Assembly (NCBI GenBank): GCA_965603725.1
Contig: CBFDEC010000008.1
Span: 26,384 to 90,383, forward strand
Direction of reading: 5' to 3'
DNA: 64,000 bases
Source of the DNA: JAGGSN01 sp965603725
GTDB lineage: Bacteria > Zixibacteria > MSB-5A5 > UBA10806 > 4484-95
The notes beneath the pieces are model-generated. The model worked only from the letters and a program-made list of their open reading frames with translations, made no database searches and was not told the origin of the DNA. The position numbers and the translations under genes were made by a program. Shown one piece after another: positions 9,344-18,091 of the stretch. Position 1 is the stretch's first letter, and the number at the start of each line of letters is the position of its first letter.

Positions 9344-9739
9344 ATGAGAACTGTATTGTTAATTGAAAGCGAAAAACTTCTAATGCATCTTTATACAACC
9401 CTTTTAGAAGGTTGTGGTTTCAGGGTATATACTGCCATATCAGGCGGTGAAGCGATTAAATTGTTTAATAATAATCGTCCGCAGGTGGTTGTCCTTTGCA
9501 TCAAACTTGAAGATATAGGAGGTACGGAGGTACTTGAAAGATTAAAGGCCATCGACAGTTCAATACCCGTGATTTTAAATTCTGTTTACGATTACAAGTG
9601 GTATAAATCCGATCCTTGTATTCTGCTGGCTGATGATTGTCTTATGAAGTCGCCGGACGTATCAGGGCTTCTAAGCAAGGTTAAGCAATATGCACTTAAG
9701 TCAAACTTGTTAGCTGAACAATATGTCAATACAGTTTAA
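9344..9739 (+). CDS. stand-alone receiver-like protein lacking the phospho-acceptor Asp
   Basis: The 131 residues fit one CheY-like receiver fold with no output domain. The usual phospho-acceptor Asp at the end of strand 3 is Cys52 (VVVLCIKLEDIGG). The acidic pocket near residues 8-10 is Glu-Ser-Glu rather than Asp-Asp. The conserved Lys remains at residue 102 (CLMKSPD). It is therefore probably a pseudo-receiver that signals without canonical phosphorylation. The start has a GGAG ribosome-binding site. It precedes a histidine kinase and a NarL-type regulator by about 200 bp and may tune that pair. Confidence 0.8.
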   Translation: MRTVLLIESEKLLMHLYTTLLEGCGFRVYTAISGGEAIKLFNNNRPQVVVLCIKLEDIGGTEVLERLKAIDSSIPVILNSVYDYKWYKSDPCILLADDCLMKSPDVSGLLSKVKQYALKSNLLAEQYVNTV

Positions 9740-9831
9740 AAATCTCAAATCCCGTTTTTTCGCTCCTAATCTATTCTTTAAAAACGACGATTAGATATTT
9801 AGATTGCACGGATAAACCAGACTTAAAAGTT

Positions 9832-9855
9832 TCTAGGTAAGCCGAGGTCTGACAG
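9832..9855. promoter_or_regulatory. partial third copy of the conserved upstream element
   Basis: TCTAGGTAAGCCGAGGTCTG and the following bases resemble the left half of the elements at 9191 and 12075. It lies about 85 bp before the kinase gene. The similarity is short and may be chance. Confidence 0.25.
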
Positions 9856-9939
9856 TTAAAGAAAAGGCTTTGCAGATAATAACTTATCTTATGCAGACAC
9901 TAATATGAATTGATCCTGATATTTAGGTATTAATAAAAT

Positions 9940-11361
9940 ATGAAGAAAATCAAATCTTTAGGACATATTGAAAAATACAAAATTGCAGTGATAGCAATTC
10001 TTTTAGCTGTCTCATGTTTTCTCACCTACTATTTCCATAGTGTCCTTGGAATTAGTATAGTTTTCAGCCACTTTTTTTACATACCGATTATCCTTTCTTC
10101 ACTATGGTGGAAAAGAAAAGGAATAGCAGTAGCAGTATTCTTAGGGGCATTGCTTATATTAAGTCATGTTTTTAGTGAAAGGGAAACGGCGATAGCGTAC
10201 AATTTCTCCCGGGCAATTATGCTCATAGCTATCGCTTCCGTGGTTGCTTTATTAAGTGAGCATATCATAAAAACAGGTAAAGAGCTGAAGAAGATAAGCG
10301 TCTATCTGGAAAAGCTGATTAATTACGCCAATGCGCCTATCATTGTCTGGGACTCCCTATTTAAAATCACCAGGTTTAACCGTGCTTTTGAGCGTCTTAC
10401 AGGCTATACGGCCAGCGAGGTCATTGGCAATGAATTAAAAATGCTTCTCCCTGCCAAAAATCGAGAGGAGTGGTTAAGTAAAATTGAACGGACATCAAGC
10501 GGTGAACACTGGGATTCGGTTGAAATTCCTATACTTTGCAAGGATGGAGAGAATCGATTAGTGCTCTGGAATTCGGCGAATATTTATGCTGAAGATGGTA
10601 TTACACATCTGGCTACAATCGCTCAGGGTGTAGATATCACCAAACGCAAAAAGGCAGAGGAGACAATTAATAAGTATCAGGAACAACTCAAGTCGCTGGT
10701 ATCGGAATTGATAAAAACCGAGGATAATCTCAGACATCAAATCGCATCCAACCTGCATGACCGTATCAGCCAGAACCTGGCTGTTTCGAAGTTCAAGTTA
10801 GAATTATTAAACCAAGACCTGTCATCCGCAGGATATGCCGCCGATCTTAATGAGATTCTGAAACTGATAGAACAGACAATTCATGAAACTTACTCATTAG
10901 TATATGAGCTTACACCTCCCATGCTCAACGAACTGGGTTTAGAACCGGCGGTTGAATGGCTGACCGAAATATTTCAGAAAAAACATGGCATAGCCATTGA
11001 GTTCCATCGGGACATACAATCCAAGCCGCTTTCTGATAATCTGCGCGGGTTATTGTTTCAGGCTGTGCGGGAGTTACTGGTAAACGTCACCAAACATGCC
11101 CGGGCAAGTAAGGCAAAGGTGACCATTACAAGAGACAATAATAATATAAAGGTGTCAGTTAATGATGATGGCGATGGGTTTGATACTGCCAGTCTGAGCG
11201 TCAACAAGGGAGAAACCGGAGGTTTCGGGCTATTCAGTATCCGTGAGCGGCTCAGTCATCTTGGCGGGCAGCTTGATATTCAATCCAGGCCCGGCAGAGG
11301 CAGCCGTTTCACTTTAACTTTGCCTTTAAAGCGCCAGGAAATAGAAACATCGAGGAAATGA
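9940..11361 (+). CDS. membrane sensor histidine kinase (NarX/DegS type, PAS domain)
   Basis: A 473-residue kinase. Four hydrophobic segments occupy residues 12-110. A PAS domain lies at about 125-235 (APIIVWDSLFKITRFNRAFERL), a HisKA_3 dimerisation domain at about 260-330 with the phosphorylated His in NLHDRISQNL, and a GHKL ATPase domain to the C-terminus (VRELLVNVTKHA, DDGDGF, GGFGLFSIRERL). No periplasmic domain of any size is present, so the signal is probably sensed in the membrane or by the PAS domain. The regulator gene starts one base after the stop codon, so they are a cognate pair. Confidence 0.9.
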   Translation: MKKIKSLGHIEKYKIAVIAILLAVSCFLTYYFHSVLGISIVFSHFFYIPIILSSLWWKRKGIAVAVFLGALLILSHVFSERETAIAYNFSRAIMLIAIASVVALLSEHIIKTGKELKKISVYLEKLINYANAPIIVWDSLFKITRFNRAFERLTGYTASEVIGNELKMLLPAKNREEWLSKIERTSSGEHWDSVEIPILCKDGENRLVLWNSANIYAEDGITHLATIAQGVDITKRKKAEETINKYQEQLKSLVSELIKTEDNLRHQIASNLHDRISQNLAVSKFKLELLNQDLSSAGYAADLNEILKLIEQTIHETYSLVYELTPPMLNELGLEPAVEWLTEIFQKKHGIAIEFHRDIQSKPLSDNLRGLLFQAVRELLVNVTKHARASKAKVTITRDNNNIKVSVNDDGDGFDTASLSVNKGETGGFGLFSIRERLSHLGGQLDIQSRPGRGSRFTLTLPLKRQEIETSRK

Positions 11362-11362
11362 T

Positions 11363-12016
11363 ATGAGTATAAAAATTATCCTTGCCGACGATCATCATAT
11401 TATGCGTGAAGGCTTGTGCACATTGCTCGAGAAACAGGATGATATGGAGATTATTGCTCAGGCGGATGACGGACGAACGGCGGTTCGGCTGACCCGGGAA
11501 TTATATCCTGATGTTGTTGTTATGGATATAGCCATGCCTGGCTTAAACGGCATCGAGGCCACTCGTCAGATTACAACTGAAATGCCGGAAATTAACGTGA
11601 TTGCTTTATCCATGCATCCCGACAGACAGTTTGTCGCTGAAATGCTTAAAGCGGGCGCCATGGGCTATCTGCTGAAAAGCTGTGCCTTCCAGGAACTGGC
11701 AGACGCAATACGCACAGTAGCCGATAACCGTACCTATCTTAGTCCCAAAATATCCGATGTCGTGATTGATGATTATGTTAAACGATTATCGATCGATCAA
11801 ATATCTACCGATTCCCCTCTTTCTCCAAGGGAACGAGAGGTGCTTCAACTTGTAGCCGAAGGAAAAAGCACCAAAGAATTAGCCCTGGAACTTAGCGTGA
11901 GCGTAAAGACCGTCGAAACACACCGTCAACAGATCATGAAGAAACTTAAAACTCACAGTGTTGCAGAATTAACCAAATATGCCATTCGTGAAGGGTTAAC
12001 TTCGCTGGAATTATAA
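11363..12016 (+). CDS. NarL/FixJ-family response regulator
   Basis: The 217-residue product has an intact receiver domain: acidic residues in LADDHH, phospho-acceptor Asp in PDVVVMDIAMPG, and Lys in GYLLKSC. A LuxR-type helix-turn-helix follows at about 150-210 (LSPREREVLQLVAEGKSTKE). It is translated right behind the HisKA_3 kinase, as in NarXL-like systems. Its targets are not known. Repeated elements upstream of the receiver gene, the kinase gene and the chemoreceptor are candidate sites. Confidence 0.93.
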   Translation: MSIKIILADDHHIMREGLCTLLEKQDDMEIIAQADDGRTAVRLTRELYPDVVVMDIAMPGLNGIEATRQITTEMPEINVIALSMHPDRQFVAEMLKAGAMGYLLKSCAFQELADAIRTVADNRTYLSPKISDVVIDDYVKRLSIDQISTDSPLSPREREVLQLVAEGKSTKELALELSVSVKTVETHRQQIMKKLKTHSVAELTKYAIREGLTSLEL

Positions 12017-12400
12017 CAGCACACGCATTACGCAACCCCATAACTATCAACACAATACGACCCACCAGAACAGGTCAGGTTTTCCGAGGTCCAAAATCAG
12101 GATTATCCCTGATAGATAACAAAACATTAATCCCCGAACTATTCAACTAAACAATGTAATGATTTTTTATTGAATATCAAACAATGCCGTTTAACGAGGA
12201 GGTGTTTGATTGCATCAACAGTTACCTGGCAGAGTAAACATCGGAAACAGCAAGTTATTTAATTTAAAATTTCGCAAAAATGAAGTTTGAATAATTAATA
12301 AACGCTGAAGGGAGGATTATACAGGTAAAAAACTGTAGTAAACATTAATTTCTAAACTTAGAGGAAATCTTAAAACATTTTCAGGCAGGAGGGAAAAGTA
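12017..12400. other. leader region of the chemoreceptor gene
   Basis: 384 bp without a clear gene. It holds the second 42-bp conserved element. A strong ribosome-binding-like sequence, GAGGAGGTG near 12197, could serve only 11- to 18-codon frames (GTG or TTG starts around 12202-12207), which I do not call as genes. Confidence 0.5.
12075..12116. promoter_or_regulatory. 42-bp conserved upstream element, copy 2
   Basis: This is the counterpart of 9191-9232, with the dyad ATCAG/CTGAT in AATCAGGATTATCCCTGATA. It sits about 285 bp before the chemoreceptor start and 60 bp after the regulator stop codon. The two copies suggest a shared regulator of these signalling genes. Confidence 0.4.
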
Positions 12401-14350
12401 ATGAATCTTAAAATCAGAGGAAAAATCATGGCGTCGGTCGGCAGTGTTGTAGTTTTGCTGGCAGTGCTTGGTATATTGGCTATAATCAACCTGGGCAGTA
12501 TCAGGAGCGAATTCGAGGGCCTGCTCTTGGCCACTGACGTTGAAAGAGGAGCCTTTAATACGATCCTTGCAGAAAAGGGCTATCTTCTTTTTGAGGATAA
12601 CAAATACTATGAGGAAGCCAAAAAGCAGGTGGATGTTATAGACAACAGCCTGGACGAAATAGATGCAACTTCATCAAATGAAGAACTTCTGGCTAATTCT
12701 AAACAGGCGCGTGAGGGAACTAATAAATACGCCGAGCTTTACCATAAAGGCGTGGCAGCCCTTAAACAGAACGCTGAAGGCGCCGTTTTTCTTCAGGATG
12801 CCGGACAGGCAGTCACCGACCAAGCTGAAGCCTTTGTAAATGATAAACGAAAAGAAGCGGAAAATACATTGCTGATGCAGCAGATTAATGTCTGCACCGA
12901 AATCTGGAAATTCGCCCTGCAGATCCGTATGAAAGAAAAAGAATACATGCTGTATCAGAAGGCTGAAGATTTTGAAACCATGAAAGAAGACTTTGTCCTG
13001 ATGATGGCAGAGCTGGATGAACTGGAAAAGATAAGCCCGGATGCTCGGGACCAGGAGCGTATCAGAATCGCCAGAGAAAATGCTACAAAGTATGAACAAG
13101 CTGCCTATACCTGGGTTGACGACAGAAAAGAATTGACTGAAAATATCCTTCCACAAATGCAAGAGCTGGGCGACAATGTTATCACCGTTGCCCAACAAGC
13201 CGCAACTGGCGCCAGCGAAAATATGATAGCTACCCAGGAATCATCCAATTTCATTCTGGTTATCGGTATGATCGTCGGTCTGGTTGTTGGTATGGGGATC
13301 GCTTTTGTTATGGGCGGAAAGTTCAGCAAACCCATAAATGGCGTTGTCGATATGATTAAAGATATCGCCCAGGGCGAAGGCGACCTGACCAAAAGGCTCA
13401 AATCCGACTCCAAGGATGAAATCGGTGATCTGGCCAACTGGTTTAATACCTTCATGGACAAACTGCATGATATCATCGCCGCTGTAGCAGGAAATACCGA
13501 GCAGTTAGCCAGCGCCGCTAATGAGATATCGTCAGCTTCAGAAGAATTGTCAACCGGAGTCAAAGAGCAAACCAACCAGACGGGCCAGGTTACAACCGCT
13601 GTTGAGGAAATGACAGCGACCATTGTGGAATCCACAAAGAATATCGCTGATGCTAACGATAAAGCCAAGACTGCCGGTGAGAAATCTCAAGAGGGCAGCA
13701 GCATGGCTGATGAGGCCTCCCGGGGTATGGATGAAATCGTTGAGTCCTCAAATGTAACATCTAAAAATATCGAGGGATTATCCGAGAAAGCTACAGCCAT
13801 CGGTGAGATTATCAGCGTCATCGATGATATCGCCGATCAGACTAACCTACTGGCATTGAACGCCGCTATCGAGGCAGCCCGTGCCGGCGAGCAGGGTCGG
13901 GGCTTTGCCGTAGTCGCCGATGAAGTCAGGAAACTTGCCGAGCGTACCACCTCAGCTACCAAGGAAGTTGCCGATAACATCAAGGGTATCCAGGCTGATG
14001 TTAATACTGCCGCCACTCAGGTGACAGATTCAAATGAAATTGTCAGCAGAGGCAAGGAAGCGGCTCAGAAAACTAACGATGCCTTGAATGAAATCTACAC
14101 GGCTATCGAAGCTGTTCAGGGGATGATGAATCAGATTTCCACCGCTTCCGAGGAGCAGTCAACCGCCGCCGAACAAATCTCGAAAAATGTCGAAAACGTC
14201 GACCGCATCACCAAAGAAACCGCCACCGGCTCCGAGCAAGCAGCCTCCGCCGCCGAACAGCTTAATCGTCAGGCCGAAGAACTCAGAAACCTTGTTGGCG
14301 GATTCAAACTGCGAAAAAACACCCAGACCGAAGTTAAAGTGGAGGCATAA
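12401..14350 (+). CDS. methyl-accepting chemotaxis protein
   Basis: A 649-residue receptor. The first membrane helix is at residues 10-30. A long, mostly helical periplasmic domain reaches about residue 280, the second membrane helix lies at 283-307, and a HAMP domain follows. The cytoplasmic coiled coil has the conserved hairpin tip DQTNLLALNAAIEAARAGEQ. The periplasmic part contains two stretches of similar helical character, so it may be a helical-bimodular sensor; the ligand is unknown. AGGAGG precedes the ATG. It is followed two bases later by cheW, giving a receptor-adaptor pair; no cheA is in the window. Confidence 0.93.
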   Translation: MNLKIRGKIMASVGSVVVLLAVLGILAIINLGSIRSEFEGLLLATDVERGAFNTILAEKGYLLFEDNKYYEEAKKQVDVIDNSLDEIDATSSNEELLANSKQAREGTNKYAELYHKGVAALKQNAEGAVFLQDAGQAVTDQAEAFVNDKRKEAENTLLMQQINVCTEIWKFALQIRMKEKEYMLYQKAEDFETMKEDFVLMMAELDELEKISPDARDQERIRIARENATKYEQAAYTWVDDRKELTENILPQMQELGDNVITVAQQAATGASENMIATQESSNFILVIGMIVGLVVGMGIAFVMGGKFSKPINGVVDMIKDIAQGEGDLTKRLKSDSKDEIGDLANWFNTFMDKLHDIIAAVAGNTEQLASAANEISSASEELSTGVKEQTNQTGQVTTAVEEMTATIVESTKNIADANDKAKTAGEKSQEGSSMADEASRGMDEIVESSNVTSKNIEGLSEKATAIGEIISVIDDIADQTNLLALNAAIEAARAGEQGRGFAVVADEVRKLAERTTSATKEVADNIKGIQADVNTAATQVTDSNEIVSRGKEAAQKTNDALNEIYTAIEAVQGMMNQISTASEEQSTAAEQISKNVENVDRITKETATGSEQAASAAEQLNRQAEELRNLVGGFKLRKNTQTEVKVEA

Positions 14351-14352
14351 TT

Positions 14353-14841
14353 ATGGCTGACAATATCAAACAGGGAGAAACCGAAGATATCGAACAGATG
14401 GTGGTCTTCAACCTCGGCCAGGAGGAGTTTGGCGTCAACATCCTGAAAGTCCAGGAGATCAACCGGATGGTCGAGATCACCAAGGTGCCTCAGGCCGAAC
14501 ACTATGTTGAGGGCATCATTAACCTTCGCGGCAAGGTGATTCCAATTATCGACCTGCGTAAAAAATTTGGAATGCCGGAAAGAGAGTATGATAATCAAAC
14601 GCGGATTGGCGTAGTTGATGTTTCCGGTGAGGTTGTCGGTCTGGTTGTTGATGGTGTTTCGGAGGTGCTGCGAGTATCTAAGAGTTTACTGGAGGATGCT
14701 CCCAAGCTTATCGCCGGCGAAAGCGGCTCTTATGCCAGCGCCGATTATATAGAGTCGGTAGTTAAACTTGAAGACAGACTGCTGATCTATCTCGACCTGG
14801 AAAAAATCGTGTCAACGAGCGAACTACCGACAACTACATAG
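14353..14841 (+). CDS. cheW: chemotaxis coupling protein CheW
   Basis: The 162 residues form one CheW domain, shown by VVFNLGQEEFGVNILKVQEI, the segment HYVEGIINLRGKVIPIIDLR and the C-terminal YLDLEKI. It links receptors to the kinase CheA in the cytoplasm. It lies directly behind the chemoreceptor and is closed by a strong terminator at 14881, so the two genes form a complete unit. Confidence 0.95.
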   Translation: MADNIKQGETEDIEQMVVFNLGQEEFGVNILKVQEINRMVEITKVPQAEHYVEGIINLRGKVIPIIDLRKKFGMPEREYDNQTRIGVVDVSGEVVGLVVDGVSEVLRVSKSLLEDAPKLIAGESGSYASADYIESVVKLEDRLLIYLDLEKIVSTSELPTTT

Positions 14842-14880
14842 ACATCGGCTATCAACCTGTCCTGCTATGATAGCCTCCTA

Positions 14881-14914
14881 AACCCGCGGGGATAATAACT
14901 CCTCGCGGGTTTTA
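14881..14914 (+). terminator. intrinsic terminator after cheW
   Basis: Arms AACCCGCGGGG and CCTCGCGGGTT enclose a short loop and are followed by TTTATATTT. It lies 40 bp downstream of the cheW stop codon. Confidence 0.85.
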
Positions 14915-14947
14915 TATTTAGAAACAAGTTACACAATAACATTTAAA

Positions 14948-15161
14948 CCCGGATTTTGCAGTAGAAGAGTTTTAAAATGGATAAGTAAAATTAAGTAGTT
15001 TACGTATTTAGAATTATCAAACAGGTTTAAGAAATAATAATAACAAAAAAAGTTGTCGTAGAGGCGTATCGCAATATCCATACGGATCTGTAGGACGCCC
15101 CTACGCGTTGAGCTACAACATGTTACTTATTATGTTTGATTGTTTAATTGCAAAATCTGGG
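14948..15161. repeat. TIR-bounded repeat family, copy 1 (about 214 bp)
   Basis: It begins CCCGGATTTTGCAG and ends TTGCAAAATCTGGG, an imperfect terminal inverted repeat. The interior is similar to 39498-39690, including AATTATCAAACAG and AATAATAATAACAAAAAA. It has a GC-rich hairpin core around GTAGGGGCGTCC-type sequence. There is no reading frame. The target duplication is unclear. It is probably a second miniature transposable element family. Confidence 0.7.
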
Positions 15162-15195
15162 TTAATAAATCTGAGCATATAATAAATATAATAAT

Positions 15196-15509
15196 TCATT
15201 AGTGTCCGGGCTTTTTCAAAAACAGGATGAATGATTTGAAGATTGTGAAATATTGGTAGAAATCAATCGATTTTGTTTTAAGGAGTTAGAGTTGTCATAT
15301 TATATGTGGTTGTCTTCAAAGATTATGGATTTTATTTTGAGATACGAAAATTGTCATTCCTGCGTAAGCAGGAATCTATGGTAATTGATGTTTTTCCGGT
15401 TTGTTTTAAGCAGAAGTGATTGAACAGGATATACCACATTATAGATCCCCGCTTTCGCGGGGATGACAGTTGTGAGTTTATTGTTTATCAAAAGGCCGGA
15501 CACTAATGA
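15196..15509. mobile_element. MITE-like element, copy B (314 bp)
   Basis: Nearly identical to 4841-5155. The ends TCATTAGTGTCCGG and CCGGACACTAATGA are inverted repeats. The exact 7-bp direct repeat TAATAAT flanks it (15189-15195 and 15510-15516). The high identity of the two copies, together with intact duplications, points to recent movement. Confidence 0.9.
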
Positions 15510-15516
15510 TAATAAT

Positions 15517-15833
15517 TTCAGAGAAAGAAAGTGGGTTTAGGTTATCAGGTTCGTTTTTACAAGTTGGCTAACAGTCTGTCGGGTTACCCCATTGCAGACA
15601 ACAGTTCTTTCCGGTTAAATTTAATAAATTTCATTTAATATTTTTCAACTTTCGATTTCCGGTATTTGGAGAAAGACATATCCCTTCACTGTATTTTTAG
15701 GCTGGTTTTAGACATCTAATGGACCCTGGCGACCAGCTACTTCTGAATAGCTTCAAAACATTTTGAATCAATAGCTTTTCTGGAGTAATTGGATTTTTGA
15801 GACGGTACATTTTTCGACCGCCGTTTACACCGC
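15517..15833. other. intergenic region ending in an IS21-like end relic
   Basis: No gene is visible. At 15791-15829 the sequence GGTACATTTTTCGACCGCC followed by GTTTACA resembles the end of an IS21-family element and matches 28797-28836 in the same orientation. The two lie at the two edges of flavin/iron-sulfur cluster 1. No istA or istB remnant was recognised. Confidence 0.4.
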
Positions 15834-17237
15834 TTATAAAGAACAGAGATACTCATGAATAGATATAGCGGCCTTGCGTCCGCCTCCCATGGCCAGGATA
15901 ACGGTTGCCGCCCCGGTTGCCACATCTCCACCTGCCCACACTCTGTCTTTGGAGGTCTTGCCTGTTTCTTCATCAATAACGATATTTCCTCTTTTCCCTA
16001 CTTCCAGTTCGGGTGTGGTGGCGGCTATGAGCGGATTGGGGCTGTTGCCGATGGCGCAAATCACAGCGTCCATGGGAAAGATAGTTTCAGAGCCCTCGAT
16101 AGGAATAGGTCTTCTCCTTCCGGAAGAGTCGGGTTCACCCAGTTTCATCTTCAGGCACTCGATTTCCTTCACCCATCCGTTTTCATCGCCAAGGTAGCGA
16201 ATGGGAAGAGTCAGAAAATCGAAAATAACTCCTTCCTCTTCTGCATTCTCTATCTCTTCTAAACGTGCTGGAAGTTCTTGCCTTGATCTCCTATAAATAA
16301 TCCTGCTCTTTGCTCCCAACCTTAGAGCAGTTCTGGCACAGTCCATGGCCACGTTTCCTCCCCCAATAACCGCGACATTTTTGTGATTCTTTATGGGAGT
16401 ACCGAATTGGGGGAAAAGATAGCCCTTCATCAGGTTCATCCTGGTCAGATATTCATTTGCCGAATAAACGCCATTTAGATTTTCGCCAGGAACGTCCATA
16501 AACCAGGGAAGTCCGGCGCCTGAACCGACAAACATAGCGTCAAATTCCTCAAGAAGGCTATCTATTGTTCTGGTCTTGCCAACTACATAGTCGGTCACAA
16601 TTTTGACGCCGAGTTTTCTGAGATATTCAACTTCTCTGTTTACTATAGCCTTAGGAAGTCTGAATTCAGGGATGCCGTAAATCAGGACTCCTCCCATTTC
16701 ATGCAGGGCTTCAAAGATGGTCACCTGGTGGCCTAATTTTATCAGATCGCCAGCTACGGTAAGTCCCGCAGGTCCTCCGCCTGTGACAGCAACCTTCCTT
16801 CCAGTGGGTGGTGAAATTTTAGGGATCTCAAGTTCACCTTGTTCTGCTTCCCAGTCTGCTAAGAACCGCTCTAAGCGACCAATTGCACTCTGAGCCCCCT
16901 TTACTTTAAGAACGCACACTTCTTCACACTGCTCCTCCTGGGGGCAGACTCGACCGCAGATTGCGGGAAGGCAGTTTTTCTCCTTTAATATCCTGATTCC
17001 GCCAGAAAAATCTTTCTCTGCGATGCATTTGATAAACCCGGGGATGTCTATCTCTACCGGGCATTTCAAAACACATTTTGGCTTTTTGCACTGCAGGCAT
17101 CGCTTTGCTTCTTCCACTGCTGTTTCAACAGGATACCCCAGCGCCACCTCGTTGAAATTATACCTCCGCACTTCAGGCGGCTGTTTAGGCATCTCCCTTC
17201 TATTTAAGTCCAGTTTTTTCCGTTTTCGTTCAGGCAT
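15834..17237 (-). CDS. NfnB/GltD-type NAD(P)-dependent flavoprotein
   Basis: The 467-residue product belongs to the glutamate synthase small-subunit family (GltA/NfnB annotation group). Its N-terminal part has clustered cysteines for two [4Fe-4S] centres (CLQCKKPKCVLKCPVEI and CGRVCPQEEQCEEVC). An FAD-binding Rossmann fold follows (VTGGGPAGLTVAGDL), then an NAD(P)-binding fold (AVIGGGNVAMDCARTALRLG). Directly upstream is an NfnA-like partner. In Thermotoga and Clostridium such pairs form NfnAB, which couples NADH, NADPH and ferredoxin by electron bifurcation. It is the last gene of the cluster. No GltB is nearby, which favours NfnB over a glutamate synthase role. Confidence 0.85.
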   Translation of the reverse strand: MPERKRKKLDLNRREMPKQPPEVRRYNFNEVALGYPVETAVEEAKRCLQCKKPKCVLKCPVEIDIPGFIKCIAEKDFSGGIRILKEKNCLPAICGRVCPQEEQCEEVCVLKVKGAQSAIGRLERFLADWEAEQGELEIPKISPPTGRKVAVTGGGPAGLTVAGDLIKLGHQVTIFEALHEMGGVLIYGIPEFRLPKAIVNREVEYLRKLGVKIVTDYVVGKTRTIDSLLEEFDAMFVGSGAGLPWFMDVPGENLNGVYSANEYLTRMNLMKGYLFPQFGTPIKNHKNVAVIGGGNVAMDCARTALRLGAKSRIIYRRSRQELPARLEEIENAEEEGVIFDFLTLPIRYLGDENGWVKEIECLKMKLGEPDSSGRRRPIPIEGSETIFPMDAVICAIGNSPNPLIAATTPELEVGKRGNIVIDEETGKTSKDRVWAGGDVATGAATVILAMGGGRKAAISIHEYLCSL

Positions 17238-17248
17238 AATACATTTTC

Positions 17249-18091
17249 CTAAGATTTGCTAATACGCTCTTCGCACCTGCTTGTCCTGAGAGGGATAACT
17301 TCCTCTTTCATGTATGTCTGGCGACGTTGTAAAAGCTCGGCCCAATTCACCTGGTGTCCATCAAAGTCTGGACCATCCACACAGGCAAATTTTGTGGTGG
17401 ACCCGACAGTAACACGGCACACACCGCACATTCCCGTACCATCTATCATTATTGGATTCAAGCTGACCACTGTTTTTATGCCCAACGGCCGGCTTACATC
17501 CGATCCTCTCTTCAAAAGGAATGTGCAACCGTTAATGATGATCCGGTCAACGGACTCTTCAGATGACTTGATAACCTCGGCAAGTCTTCCCACATGTCCC
17601 CGGTAGCCCTTTGTTCCATCCCGGGTGATGTGGATGATCTTATCGGAAACTTCCTCAAGCTTATCCTCCCAGTAAAAAAGATATGAGCTTCTGGCTTCGA
17701 TAACTGTGATAACCTTGTTTTTTTTCTCTTTTAGCGCTCGGGCAATCGGGAAAATACTTCCAATCCCGTAGCATCCGCCAAGACATAGAACTGTGCCAAA
17801 TTTTTCGATTTCCGTAGCGTTGCCAAGTGGTCCTACCACCGTGGGAATGCTCATTCCAGCTTCAAGCGACGCCAGCCTGCCAGTAGTGCTGCCGATGTTC
17901 TTTACAATAACAGTCACCGTTCCTTGTTCTGTATCCCAGTCAGAGACCGAAATGGGTATCCTTTCTCCCTCTTCTTCGGCTCGCACGATTACAAATTGGC
18001 CCGGTTTCACCTGACAGGCAACCGCCGGAGCTTCCAGCGTCAAGAAGTGAATATTAGGCACAATCATCCGGCTTTCAATCACCTTAAACAT
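17249..18091 (-). CDS. NfnA/SudB-type FAD/NAD-binding ferredoxin reductase subunit
   Basis: This 280-residue protein has a ferredoxin-reductase-like FAD domain (PGQFVIV and ERIPISVSDWD), an NAD-binding region (CLGGCYGIGSIFPIARAL) and a C-terminal [2Fe-2S] centre (GTGMCGVCRVTV with FACVDGPDFDGHQV). This is the sulfide dehydrogenase/dihydroorotate dehydrogenase electron-transfer family that includes NfnA. It overlaps the preceding NuoG-like gene by eight bases and is followed 11 bp later by the NfnB-like gene. A link to NADP(H) and ferredoxin in a larger complex with NuoEFG-like subunits is inferred from gene order. Confidence 0.85.
   Translation of the reverse strand: MFKVIESRMIVPNIHFLTLEAPAVACQVKPGQFVIVRAEEEGERIPISVSDWDTEQGTVTVIVKNIGSTTGRLASLEAGMSIPTVVGPLGNATEIEKFGTVLCLGGCYGIGSIFPIARALKEKKNKVITVIEARSSYLFYWEDKLEEVSDKIIHITRDGTKGYRGHVGRLAEVIKSSEESVDRIIINGCTFLLKRGSDVSRPLGIKTVVSLNPIMIDGTGMCGVCRVTVGSTTKFACVDGPDFDGHQVNWAELLQRRQTYMKEEVIPLRTSRCEERISKS

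Noticed and set aside
10558..10758. Opposite-strand frames within the kinase, chemoreceptor, NuoF and other genes
   Set aside because: They lie wholly inside well-supported genes, have no domain signatures and follow the codon pattern of the opposite strand.
12202..12262. leader peptides after GAGGAGGTG
   Set aside because: Frames of 11 and 18 codons begin with GTG or TTG only and no attenuator hairpin follows.
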